From positions 1,178,501 to 1,242,500 of the forward strand of contig PUFA01000312.1 in assembly GCA_003508835.1 (NCBI GenBank): a stretch of DNA of 64,000 bases, given 5' to 3'. The number at the start of each line of letters is the position of its first letter. Position 1 is the first letter of the stretch. The notes under the pieces were generated by a model. It did no database searches. It saw only the letters and a list, made by a program, of their open reading frames with translations, and was not told the origin of the DNA. The stretch comes from Eonycteris spelaea. Lineage: Eukaryota > Chordata > Mammalia > Chiroptera > Pteropodidae. Both the position numbers and the translations under genes were made by a program. Shown one piece after another: positions 39,801 to 50,621 of the stretch.

Positions 39801-42800
39801 GTCAACTCAAACTCTGTCATGACTGGCCGCGTGACCTCAGGCAAGTTATTTCCTCTCTAGGAGTAAGTTTCTCCTTCATAAAATGAGAAAAAGCAAAGGC
39901 ACTCACTTGCTTTTTATGAGGATTAAATGCAATATCGTAAAGAACTTAGCATATAATAGGCTCTCACTACTAGGTAGCAAATATGTACAAATAATGAATA
40001 TATATCACGTATCATTAATTAGGCGGAGGTCTTCCTGCCCTGCCCTGCCGCCCCCCCTTGCCCCCTGAGTTAGAGCGCTTGGTCCTCTCCCTCAACCTCC
40101 TGCATTCCCTCCATGAAAGCTCAGCTCACCGAGCCCCCCTCTTTCCCAGGTGAAGAATTTCATGACGTGGAGGACGCGGAGACCTACAAGAGGATGATGG
40201 CTCGGGATGAGCGGCGTTTCCGGGTGGCCGACCAGGATGGGGACTTGGTGGCCACTCGGGAGGAGCTGACGGCCTTCTTGCACCCGGAGGAGTTCCCTCA
40301 CATGCGGGACATCGTAGTTGCCGTGAGTGAGAGCCAGCCCCCTGGCGCTTACTTTGGGGGTTCCCGTCACCTGGTCCTCCCGCACCTTTCCCAAGGAACC
40401 CAGGCCACAAGCACGGATCCGTGGAGGGCAACATCTTTCATACCTGCCCAATGCCCCTCCCAAGTGTCACTCCAAGTGGAAGGACTTATACCACTCCTCC
40501 CATGCCTAACTTTTCACAGATTACTTTAAAAATGTAATTATATGTATTTCTCAAATAGGTAACATATTGATGTGGTTAAACACCAAAGATGCAAAAAAGG
40601 TGAACAGTCTTCTTCCCTCTTGTGTCCCCCATTCTGTCCACCCCCCCGCAAGTGAGTCCTGTCCCCCAGAGGTAACCCCTTTCTTGAGTCTCCATTTCCA
40701 AGGCTGCTTTGGGGGTCTATGGCAAGGCTGTTTGGATCAAGGGCTCTGAGGTCAGAAGGCCCCGGTTCATATCCCAGCCCTGAAGCTTCCCAGATGCATG
40801 ACCTTGGGAAATTCTGGACCAGAATTTCCTCATCTGTAAAATGATGGTACCGATAGTGATCCCTGCATCAGGGGTAGTCAGGGGGACTAGATGAGATTAT
40901 ACATGTAAAACTGTAAAATCAGCCCGGGGTAAATGCTCATCACGTGTCAATACAGGTACAGGTTAAAACTTCTAGGAATGGAATCACTGGATCACTGGGT
41001 CACTGGGGGACAAATAGGAAAGAAGTCATTAACCCAGTCTTTTAGAATGTCCTCGACTCTTGCAAGGCTCAGTGTCCCTCTTTTATAGCAGATAATGTCA
41101 TAACACTTCTTTTTTCTCCTGAGGTGAGATTATTTAACAAAACCTGACTGAGCATGTTCTGTGTGCCAGGCACCCTTCTGACACCTTCAGCTTGATTTAA
41201 TTGTCATGGCAACTCTCTTGGGGTGGCCTGTCATCTTCATTTTACAGATAAGGATACCTAGACACAGAGAGGTTAGGTGACTTGCCTGAGGTAACCCAAA
41301 TGAGATTCGAACCCCAGGCAGCTGAATCTGGTCTAAACCAGAGGTTGGCAAACTAGAACCTATGGTCAGATCTGGCCCACAGCTTGTTTCTGCAAATAAA
41401 GTTTTATTGTAACAGCCATGTCCATTTGCTTACATACGCTACAACTGCAGAGTTGAGTAAGTTCTACATACTATACAGCATGCAAAGCCAGGAATATTTG
41501 CTATCTGGTCCTTTATGGAAAACATTTGCCAGCCCTGGGCTAAACTCTGCTGTCATCTCTCATGTTTGTGGATAGCGAGTGTAACCTCCCCAGACACAGG
41601 ATTTCAACACATGAATATTAGTCCAGATTGTACTATAAAGGAGGAGCTAAAAGAAAGTCGCTTATAGTAAATAATGAGAATTTTAATATGTAAGTGTTGT
41701 AGAGTTGCCAGATTTAGCAAATAACACGGGACATTCAATTACACTTGGATTTATAACAACAAATAATTCTTTAGTATAAGTACATCCCACACAATATTTG
41801 GGACATACTTATACTAAGACACTATTTTTCTGAAACTCAAGTGTAACTCAGTATCCTGTACTATAAGTATGTCCCAAATATTGTGCAGAACAGACTTATA
41901 CTAGAGAGTTATTCATTGTTCATCTGAAAGTCAAATGTAATTGATCGTCCTGTATTTTATCTGCCAACCCTAAAATGTTGGAGACTTTGCCAGAAGACAA
42001 AGTGGAGTGTCATACACCTGCACTGTCTAACAATGAGTGAGTTTGAATGTAAAAGTGGGCAACAGAATCTGTTTGCTCAAGAACGGAAGGAAAAACAAAG
42101 AGCAGAGGTATTGAGTGTGTGTCGAAATGGTCCGCCAAGTACACCACGCTTAAACGTAACGTGGAGTTAGGGTCTACACTCTGCCTTCTAAAGAGAGATG
42201 TCTGCCCTTGGAGCATGTGGGCCGGGCAAGAGAAAGTTGTTAGGGATGCAGAAAGACTCTGTGTGAATCCCACCTGTGCATCAAGACATCTGGGTTCCCT
42301 TACCCCACTCACTAAGTGCAAGTAGGACCCACGTCGTACCATCCCAGAAAGCCTCCGAGTTCCCCACGTGCCTCTGACAACAGTTACATCCTGTCGAGAC
42401 TGCTCCAATGCCTGGCGCGACAGCCACCCCAGAACGAGGTCCGCAGAGGGAACTTCACATCCTGGCCCCGGGGGTCCAGCCCTGCGCTGGGAGCCAGCTC
42501 CAATGCCTCTTTCTCTACAGGAAACCTTGGAGGACCTGGACAAGAACAAAGATGGCTACATCCAAGTGGACGAGTATATCGGTGAGTGGGACCCGAATCC
42601 TTCCCTGAGGACACCTGTCCCCTTCCAAGTCCAGGTGGCAGCCCAATGTGTTATCACCAGTAAGAAAGCAAAGGCCCTCTGATATGGGGGTGGGGGTGCT
42701 GCTTGAGTTCATGCAGCCACCAAACGTTTATTGAGCACCTACTATGTGCCAGGCCCCAAAGCATTTGTCAATCACCCACTGTATATCAGGCCCAACAAGT

Positions 42801-44927
42801 CTTTATCAAACACTTACTATGGGCCAAGCCCAGGAAACATTTATCAAGTACTTTTTATGTGCCAGGCCAAAAAAGCATTTATGAAGCACCCACTGTGTAC
42901 CAGGACGAGGAAACAGTTGTTGAGCACCTACTACATACTAGTGGTTGAGGATATAGCAGAAACTATCACAGACCAAGTCCCTTCCTGGGAGGGTCTAGAG
43001 ATTCTGCAAAATTGGGGCTCAGATGCTGCATTCGCTTGGGGCGGAAGTCAGGGGGTTCTGCATTTACACAGCAAAGTGCAGATGTCATGTCGCCTGTTAA
43101 CTTGGGATGTTGGGGAACCCTTGTGACACCCTAAATATCCCCATGGCTCTGCCTCTGTCCTCGGCTTCAGGGGGCAAAAACTTATTGAAGGGAAAGTTCG
43201 TAAACGTGGAAGTTTTTCAAGTTTGAACACATTTTTCTATAGAAGGTTTTTATGGAAAAAAACTTGCAGGCTGGACATTTTTATTTAAGCATTTTTTTCC
43301 TTTTCTTTTTGGTAAGAAGGAACTCAAGCATCACAGCTGAATCAGACAGTAGCTGACACAGTCTGTGGTGACTGTGGTTAACATCTTGTAAATTCATTTA
43401 ATCCCCCTCTTCATAGATAAGGAAGTGGAGGCCTTACAGGAAGTGTCCAGAATAGGAAAATCCACAGAGAAAGAGATTAGTGGTTGCCCAGGGCCTGGGG
43501 CTAAGGGGGAGATGGGGAGTAAGTGCTTAATGGAAAAGGGATGTCCTTTTGGGGTGATGAAATACTCTGGAGCTAAATGGTGGTTGCACAGCATTGCCAC
43601 TGTGCTAAAGGTCACTAATGGTGAGTTTTATGTTGTGGGCTTTTTACCACAATATTAAAAAACGCACACACAACTCCCACTGACCATTGCTATCATTTCC
43701 TATAAGAGATGATGACTTAGCGCCATTTAAAAAAAGAAAAAAGGGAAGAAATTGCCCTGGCTGCTCCTGAAAGCTGACTGTGCTCACTGCATGGAGGGAC
43801 ACCCTCTGACAGTTTTCTGGTCTGGTCCCCGAGGGGGTAATTAGCATTCTGAGCTAATTATCCTGGCTTTCTGTCGGGTGTAGTGTAAAAAACTTTGGAA
43901 ATCCGCCTGTGGAGTACTTACTTTCTCCAACCCAGCCCCTGGGGCAAAGTTATGCAAACATTTACAAATAATGGGAACCAACCAGAGGCTCCAACCAACA
44001 GCGCCAGGTAGGTTCTTAGGGAGAGGTGAGGTGTTCTAAGTGTGGCTTTGTAGTATCTCGCCTGAAACATCTTCGCTCTTCGCTCGTCACTCCTTCATGT
44101 GGGGTGCCTACTATGTGTCAGGCACCGCGCCACACAATATGCAGTGTCTCATACGGGCATCCATCAAACTGATGGATCGTTCATTCAATGACCCGATCAA
44201 TCGATCGAGTCATTTTCACGTGTAGCATAGCGATCACCTGGAAGTCGGGTTTTACTATGAATCCCATTTAAACGGAGGCAGCTGAGGCGCGAGCGCGTCG
44301 GGGCGGCTGGGGTCTCCCGGTCAGGAAGCGGCAGAGCGGGAACCGCCCCTGACGTCGCCCTCTCTCCGCCGACCCCAGCGGACCTGTACACGCAGGAGCC
44401 GGGGGAGGAGGAGCCGGCCTGGGTGCAGACCGAGCGCGAGCAGTTCCGGGACTTCCGAGATCTGAACAAGGACGGGCGGCTGGACGGGAGCGAGGTGGGC
44501 CACTGGGTGCTGCCCCGGCCCAGGACCAGCCGCTGGTGGAGGCCAACCACCTACTACACGAGAGCGACACGGACAAGGTGCGCCGCGGGGGCCGCGCTGG
44601 GGATGGACGCCAGCCCGGTGCGCCATCGCATGGGCTGGGCCCGGAGCTGCCAGGGTCCCCGTTTGGCACGGAGACCGGGAGGGGCCTGGGAAAGGGAGGA
44701 ACAGAGATCTTGAGAAGGGGGCAGACAACCAAAGGTGGAGGGGACAGGGACCCAGAGAGAGAGGGGCAGAGACCTGCAGGGCACTTGTTGTCCCCTCTGA
44801 CCTCTGACCCTTGCTCCAGGATGGGCGTCTGAGCAAGGCTGAGATTCTGGGCAATTGGAACATGTTCGTTGGCAGCCAGGCCACCAACTACGGCGAGGAC
44901 CTGACCCGTCACCATGATGAGCTCTGA
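36876..44927 (+). CDS. RCN3: Reticulocalbin-3, six coding exons, one apparent frameshift
   Basis: RCN3 is a calcium-binding protein of the ER lumen, in the CREC family, linked to collagen and surfactant-protein biosynthesis. Exons: 36876-37117, 38852-39054, 40150-40322, 42521-42581, 44379-44577 and 44820-44927. The product starts with a signal peptide (MMWRPS then eight Leu, RHGAQG) and has six EF-hands, whose loops begin [48 protein letters not shown] and DTDKDGRLS. It ends HDEL, an ER-retrieval signal. In exon 5 one C seems missing at about 44512-44516 (ctgccccggccc), shifting the frame between EF-hands five and six. Adding it gives 328 codons, the human length. The start is the first of two adjacent ATGs, as in human. 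A sequence error is the likely cause of the break. Confidence 0.95.
37640..37830 (+). repeat. MIR-type SINE in RCN3 intron 1
   Basis: Classic MIR text: gccaggcactgtcctaagtg, cattttacagaggggaaac, taaggcacagagagctgaag and gcccagtcacacagc. It is diverged from the consensus but long. Confidence 0.85.
40720..41335 (+). repeat. Two MIR-type SINE fragments in RCN3 intron 3
   Basis: The first (40720-40970) reads ctctgaggtcagaaggcccc, catgaccttgggaaattc and tcctcatctgtaaaatg. The second (41120-41335) reads gtgtgccaggcacccttctg and cattttacagataaggatac. Both lie in the 2.2 kb intron between coding exons 3 and 4. Confidence 0.75.
41338..41560 (+). repeat. hAT-type non-autonomous transposon in RCN3 intron 3
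   Basis: The copy contains ggttggcaaactagaacc, tgcaaataaagttttattg, aacagccatgtccatttgc, gcagagttgagtaag and gccagccctgg, in the order of a well-known Charlie-like element. A copy on the opposite strand is at 59440-59690. Confidence 0.6.
41704..41976. repeat. Palindromic MITE (MER53-like)
   Basis: The left arm starts gttgccagatttagcaaata and the right arm ends tattttatctgccaaccct, its reverse complement. The core is an inverted repeat around caatatttgggacatactt. A further arm with ctataagtatgtcccaaat lies to the right, so the centre appears to be present more than once. The family name is from memory. Confidence 0.65.
42727..42945 (+). repeat. 38-base minisatellite, six units, in RCN3 intron 4
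   Basis: Units starting with cac-ctactatgtgcc-like text are at 42736, 42773, 42811, about 42849, 42887 and 42925, spaced 37 to 39 bases. Each holds a variant of the phrase tttatcaagcacctactatgtgccaggc (given here in pieces: tttatc, cacctactatg, tgccaggcc), which is a MIR core phrase. Identity between units is moderate, so the array is old. Confidence 0.85.
43425..43680 (+). repeat. LINE-1 3' terminus, sense, in RCN3 intron 4
   Basis: Sense L1 terminal text: gtgtccagaataggaaaatc, gattagtggttgcccaggg, ttttggggtgatgaaat, ggtggttgcacagc and a final A-rich end (aatattaaaaaacgc). Confidence 0.75.
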
Positions 44928-45352
44928 GCCCCAGCACACCCACCACAGCCTCGTGGCCCCATGCAGTGACCCGAGGAGGGGCCCTGGTGGTCAGGTCTCC
45001 CACTCCTTGTCTGGCCATACAGGATGCAGACCCAGCCCCCGGTGGCCCCCTGTCCCTGGGCTCTCCCAGGCTCACCCTCAAATTTTGTCCCTACAACACT
45101 GTAGCCCCTCCCAGCCTTCCCGCCAGGGCCTCTCACCGTCCTGAAGGATGAGGGACCACCCATTTCTGATTGGCAGATCTCCCAGCCCAGGCCCCCACAA
45201 CGCCAAGCTCAGCCTCCAGGTGCCTCCACTGTTCCCCCATCCCACCACACCCCCGCCCCGAGTGACAATCTGAGCCTCACTCCATGCAGACAGGAGACAC
45301 TCTGTTGGTGTGGCCTCACCCCGCACGCACCTGCCATCACTGCCAGAGAGAC

Positions 45353-45358
45353 AATAAA
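45353..45358 (+). terminator. RCN3: RCN3 poly(A) signal AATAAA
   Basis: AATAAA follows about 425 bases of 3' untranslated sequence after the RCN3 stop and is followed by gtgtgggg/tctgtgtg-type GT-rich sequence, a normal downstream element. Confidence 0.85.
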
Positions 45359-45699
45359 ATCCAGTGTGGGGCCTCATCTGTGTGTCTCTCTGAGGGGGTC
45401 CTGGGAGCCTGGGGAAGAGCTGGGGGCTGTGACACAGAGGGACGTGCTGGGGTTTGGGAGGACTGTGGGCTGAAGGAGGGGATGAGGTATTTGAAGGGGA
45501 GGCTCTAGGTGTGAGAGTTCCTGAGGATGAAAAATGACACCAGTGACTCGGACCCAGCAGTGAACAAGCCAGACAGCTCTGCCTTCTGAAGAGCAGGTTA
45601 CAGCGATGCTCAAGTGGCCAGAGAGACCTCACTGCTAAATTGAGTGAGGGAGCCCTGGGGACATAGGGTGGTAAAGCGCCACCTCAACGGGGACAGCAA

Positions 45700-48600
45700 G
45701 TGCAAAGGCCCTGCGGCAGGGGTGTGAGTGTCAGCAAGGCCAACCACAGTGGGGCTGGAGCAGAATGCACGGGGAGGTGAGGGTAGATAGGGAACCAGGA
45801 CCAGCTCATTCAGGGCTTGTAGGTGGGACATCATGGTCTCGGTTTGATGGGACAAGATCAAGGGTGGCAGAAGCCCAGAAAGACGGGGACAGAATTTACT
45901 CAGTGAGCCAGGGATCCCTGGAGGGTTTTGAGAGAATGAATGTGAGCTGACTCAGGTGACAACAGCCTCTCTGCTGTTGGTGGCAGGAGGGAGGCAGGGG
46001 TGGAAGGATAGGAGGACTAGGCAGGCATGTCTTCCTTCTGTAGCCCCATGAGACCTGCTGGTTAAATTCTCTAGAGGTAAGCGTGGGCCTTAGTCCGTCC
46101 CAGTAATACCACTTCTGGTAGCTCCCAAGTGGAAATATAGCTATCAGCTCACAAAAATAAGGTTTGTAGCCGCTTTAATCATAATAGCCTCAAACTGGAA
46201 ACAACCCACATGCTCGTCCACAGAAGGGGTAAATGCACAGTGGGACCTTCGCCCAAGGGAAGCCACCACAATGGGCAGCTGATCTCAAGGCGCCCTGGTG
46301 GCATGGAGGAATGTCACAGATGTTCTGCTGAGCAAAAGAAGCTGAACACAGAAGCACATGCTATGTGATTCCATTTACAGGAAATTCAAGAACAGGCAAA
46401 ACTAAGAGGTAAATGCTCCCCCCCCCTTGGTGCGAAGAACTGGAATGGACCTGAGGTGGATTCTGGGGTCCTGAGCTTGAGCTGGGTACTGCTTCCCTGG
46501 GGTTGTGCGGCCTGTAAAACTTTACCCAGCTGTCCATGCAGAATGTGTCCACCTTTATGCATGGCAGACTTCCAAGTTCGCTTTTAAAAAATCCCAGATT
46601 TTTAGGGCAGTAAAACTATTCCATACGATCCTGTAATAGTGGATAGATGTTATTATACATTAGTCAAAACCCACAGAATGTATCACACAGAGTGAACCCT
46701 AATGTATCTGTGTACTTTAGTTACTAACAATGTATCGATATCGGTTTACCAATTATAACAAAGTTCCCCACTAATGCTAGATGTTAATAATAGGGGAAAC
46801 TGGAAGCTGGGTAAGTGGGTAAATATGGGAACTCTCAGTACTTTCCCCTCATTTTTCTGTAAATATAAAACCATCCTTGAAAATAAAGCCCTCTAACAAA
46901 GTCATAAGCAACTAAAAGAAAAAGAAATACCCTTTATAAGTCAAGTCACAGATCCCTCATATTTGATGATTTTTGTTTTCCTTCTTAGGGGAAAGAGATG
47001 GAAATAATGTAGGGTGAGATGGTAAACCTATGGACCAAATGTTGGAAGAGCTGACATTTTAATAAGATTGTTTTCCAATCCATGAACATAGTATATCTCC
47101 CATTGCTCTAAGTGTTGAATTCTCTCAGCAATGTTTTGTAGTTTTTGGAGTAAAGGTCTTTAACTTTTGTAAAAGATAAAGGTCTTTTATTTTTTGTTAA
47201 ATTTATCTCTTAAGTCTGATCCTGTCTGATCTAGGAAGCTAAGCAGGGTCGGGCCTGTTTAGTACTTGGATGGGAACCACCTAGGAAGACCAGGTGCTGT
47301 AGGTATAAGTTCTTGCAATCTGTGAGGTCAACCAAGGGTTGCCTCACCTAAAAAAATAAAATAAAAATTATCTCTAAGCATTTTTATGCTGTTGTCAATG
47401 AAATTGTTTCATTTCCTATTCCAATTTCTTGCTTCTAGAATACAAAACTACAGGTTTTTTTTTTTGGTTGGATTCACTGTAATCTCTATAAACTCTGTCT
47501 CTCCTGTGACATTTGTAGCTCAAAATTCAGATCACTATTTTTAGGTTGATCTTGGAGTGTACTCTAAGCATCTATGCAGGGTCAGCTAGATAACCGGGCA
47601 GAGTTCCTACACAATATTGGAGTACCCCCTCTCGGGCTCTCTCTTTTCCAGGGTTTATACCTTATTTCCTGGTGCTGTGGTGATTAGGGCTAGGAAGGTT
47701 AGATTTCTCCTTTGGTGTTTCAACTGCCCCTCAGGCCAGACTGAAAAATTCCCCCAGGTTAAAAACTGTACAGAAGAAAAACTCACCCACTTGCCTTTTC
47801 TTTTTTTCTGAGTTTCAATTCCCCTCGTTTCTGTCTACTTTTGTTCACTTTACCAGTGCCTTTAGTTCATTGCATAGTTAAAAAATTTTTTTTATGAGTT
47901 ATTGAGCCAAACTGATGACATGTTGGGAAGTAAGATCTCAAATCCTCTTACTGTAGACTGTTTTATCTAGAGTTTATAACTTATCTGTGGGAGCACTGGA
48001 ATTTCAATCAATGGTTGACTCCACGCTTTTGGTTATAACATACTGCCACCTAGTGGCCGGAGGAGAGCTGGTTTAATGAAGCCGGGCCAAAAATAAACAA
48101 TCTTCACACATAGTAACAAATTACTTGTACAGAACAACTTATGATGGAAAGTTGCCAGACACCTTATCACCTTTAGGGATTCTCCCAGAAGTTTTTGTTT
48201 AACCTTTTGCACATTTTGGTTATTTTTTAAATTTTGGTAATATACTCAGAGTACAAAATTCTAAATATATGAGATGCTATATACCAAAAACAAAGTCTTT
48301 CTTTCACTAAGTTCTCCTCCTCACAGGCAACCAGTGTTTCTTTCCAGAATTCACACAGATTTAAGCTAAAACCTATGGTGACTAACAATATTTTTACCTT
48401 GTTTCTCTTAACTTTTTAAAAATCAGAATCCTTTGCTGAAAAATATTTTTAATTAATTATTTTTTTTCATTGAGGTAATTAAGAATACATTTTTTTGAAG
48501 ACTATTTTAATTTGGGCCACAAAGAATGTCTTCATTTCCTTGCCCCCCCTTAACAGCTGAGTATAACTCCCCAGATAATTTCACCAATTCTCTACTGAAT

Positions 48601-48840
48601 GACATTTAGGTTGTTTCTAGTATTTTGTCTTATAAATGATGCTGCACAGAAAGTGCTCAGATGTCCATTATGTAACCACCACAATCAGATACAGAACACC
48701 ATCTCCCCTCCCTCAGTCCTCATGCTACCCCCATTTCTAGTCCATCCCTCCCCTGTCCTGGAAACCAAAGATTGTTCTCTGTCCACATGGTTCCCCTTTT
48801 TCCGAATAAATCCCCCACTGAAACACCTTCACAGGTAATG
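45700..48840. repeat. RCN3-NOSIP intergenic region, mainly LINE-1 debris
   Basis: 46070-46420 and 46580-46890 hold sense L1 3' text (tcataatagcctcaaactgg, tgctatgtgattccattt, gtaaatataaaacc). 46950-48830 is mostly antisense L1 text (tttttggagtaaaggtc, tgctgttgtcaatg, ttaggttgtttctag), interrupted by the 5S rRNA SINE at 47.2 kb. A MIR-like piece is near 45690-45960. From 48840 to 50590 I see no gene and no clear repeat. No open frame has family features. Confidence 0.6.
47215..47378 (+). mobile_element. 5S rRNA-derived SINE, 5'-truncated
   Basis: 47215-47304 aligns with 5S rRNA from about nucleotide 28 to the end: ctgtctgatctaggaagc, taagcagggtcgggcctg, tagtacttggatggga and ggtgctgtagg. A 3' unique part (47305-47349) and an A-rich tail (47350-47366) follow. 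The flanks aatttatctcttaag (47200-47214) and aattatctctaag (47366-47378) look like a target-site duplication within antisense L1 sequence. It resembles the MEG-RS/MEG-RL elements I recall from fruit bats. Confidence 0.8.
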
Positions 48841-50600
48841 GAGATTGTCTTTAAAGTGCCGTCTGTGGACTGTGGAGGCTGGAGCCACCAGCTCGCCCAT
48901 TTCTTGCTCTAAACTCCAGACCAGTGTCTAGGAAACCTCTGCTGAGAAAAGACAAGATGTTTTCACTTCCTGTTCCGCTTCCTCCTGAGTAGGGCTCCTG
49001 CTTCCTCTTCTACCTTTGAAACCTTAAAGGAAACCTATTTCTTAAAATGATGACATGGACACGCACCCCACCTTCCCACCAGGGGCCTCATCTGTGAATA
49101 GAAGAATGGGATTTAGAGTCCTGGTGGAAATTAAGGTGCAAGATTGGAAATCTTTGCAGTTTTTTTTTTGGTGGGGGGAGGAGGTGGTCTGTACCATACA
49201 CAAACAGATTAGAGTCCTTAAGGGGATGAAGAAAAAAACTAGAAGGATCTAGGGTGATTGGGGGTGCTTGGGAAAGAGGATGAAGCATGGGGGTGTGTTA
49301 GGGGAGAGATGGTTTGAAGTACTCTGGGTATAAAAGTAGAAGTCCGTGGGGTGACGGTGTGAGAATAACCGGGGAAGAAAGGGTACAAAGAATGGGAAAA
49401 AGGGCTGAACCTTGGGGGTGTCTCTGGGGGTGGCTGACCCCTGGGTAAACTCCGTTTCTGCTACAGCCTAGAGCAGTGGGTGTTTGGGCAAGTTATGTCT
49501 TCTCGACCTCGGTGGACTATTCTGGGAAATGGCTGTAAGCATCCCAGGACTGTGGCAAGGATTTAAGGGCATTGTAGAGTGACAGGTCCAGAGGGTAAGG
49601 GTCCCTTGAATGTCAGTGGCAACTGGTCCAGTTTCTAGGGACTGGGGGCTCAAGAGTGGGTGTGAGTCAGGGTTTTAAGGACCAAGGGAAGGTTCTAGAA
49701 GTGTATGGGAGAGCAAATGCTGGTTTTCAGGGCTGCTCCAGCATGCAAGGATGACACCGCTGGCCCCTGAAATCTGTCCCTACAGGCAGATGTATCACCT
49801 GGTCTGCACCACAGGCACTTGACAGAACAGCGGTCAAGGACACTTCCTGGTGCTCAGATGAGACCTTTTATCAAAATGAAAAGATAGACTGTACGTGCGC
49901 TGAGATCTCCCTGTGGCTGAAAAAACTTGGGTGCTCCTGGAGAAAGGACTGCAAAGGCAGGAGCTAGGAGCCTCAGGGAGGCAGGAACATTGGCTGCTTC
50001 TCACGTCTTTGCTTGACTGTGTGCTCTCGCTTCCCACACTGCCCAGGGATGCTTGTGACTCAGTGGTTGTTCAACACAAAGCTTAAGGGCGGTCCCGCCT
50101 CCTCTCCGGCGCTCTCCACCCTCTCTCTGCTCTTGCTCCTCAGACCCACCAACCACTTTGCTGCCTGTGGGCCTTCGCCCTGGCGGGTCCTTCCTCCTCC
50201 TCCCACAGTCGAATCTGGGGGAGGGTAAGTTCCTGGCCGCCTGCCGCTCTCTGTCACAGCACTTGACTTCCTTTTGGGTATGTTATTATCATACTTGACT
50301 CCGGGACAGGTGTTCATGGACAGGCTTCACTTGGCATAACTGAAAAGTGTGCGAGGGGGACCATTGAGCCTACTAAAGTGGCGCCCTCAGATGGTGGCGG
50401 CTAGGACTTCGACCTCTGGCCACTCTTAACTAATTTTAAGGCTGGACAATTGCGTTCCATCCGGATTTTACTCTAACGTGAGAACACATGAGATACTCTC
50501 AGTCCGTGCTTTCAGACCCCAGGCACCCCGCGCGCCCGCCGCGTCCCCGGGGCTCCAGCGGCGAATGAAGGCGCCGCACGGCCAGTCGCCTCCAAACCCT

Positions 50601-50606
50601 TTTATT
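50601..50606 (-). terminator. NOSIP: NOSIP poly(A) signal AATAAA
   Basis: TTTATT on plus (AATAAA on minus) lies about 16 bases beyond the NOSIP stop codon, so the 3' untranslated region is very short. Confidence 0.88.
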
Positions 50607-50621
50607 TGGTCTCACGGGCAC

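Noticed and set aside
42731..43126. Tyr-rich repeat protein
   Set aside because: The repeats come from the 38-base minisatellite, and the frame has no conserved start or neighbour exon.
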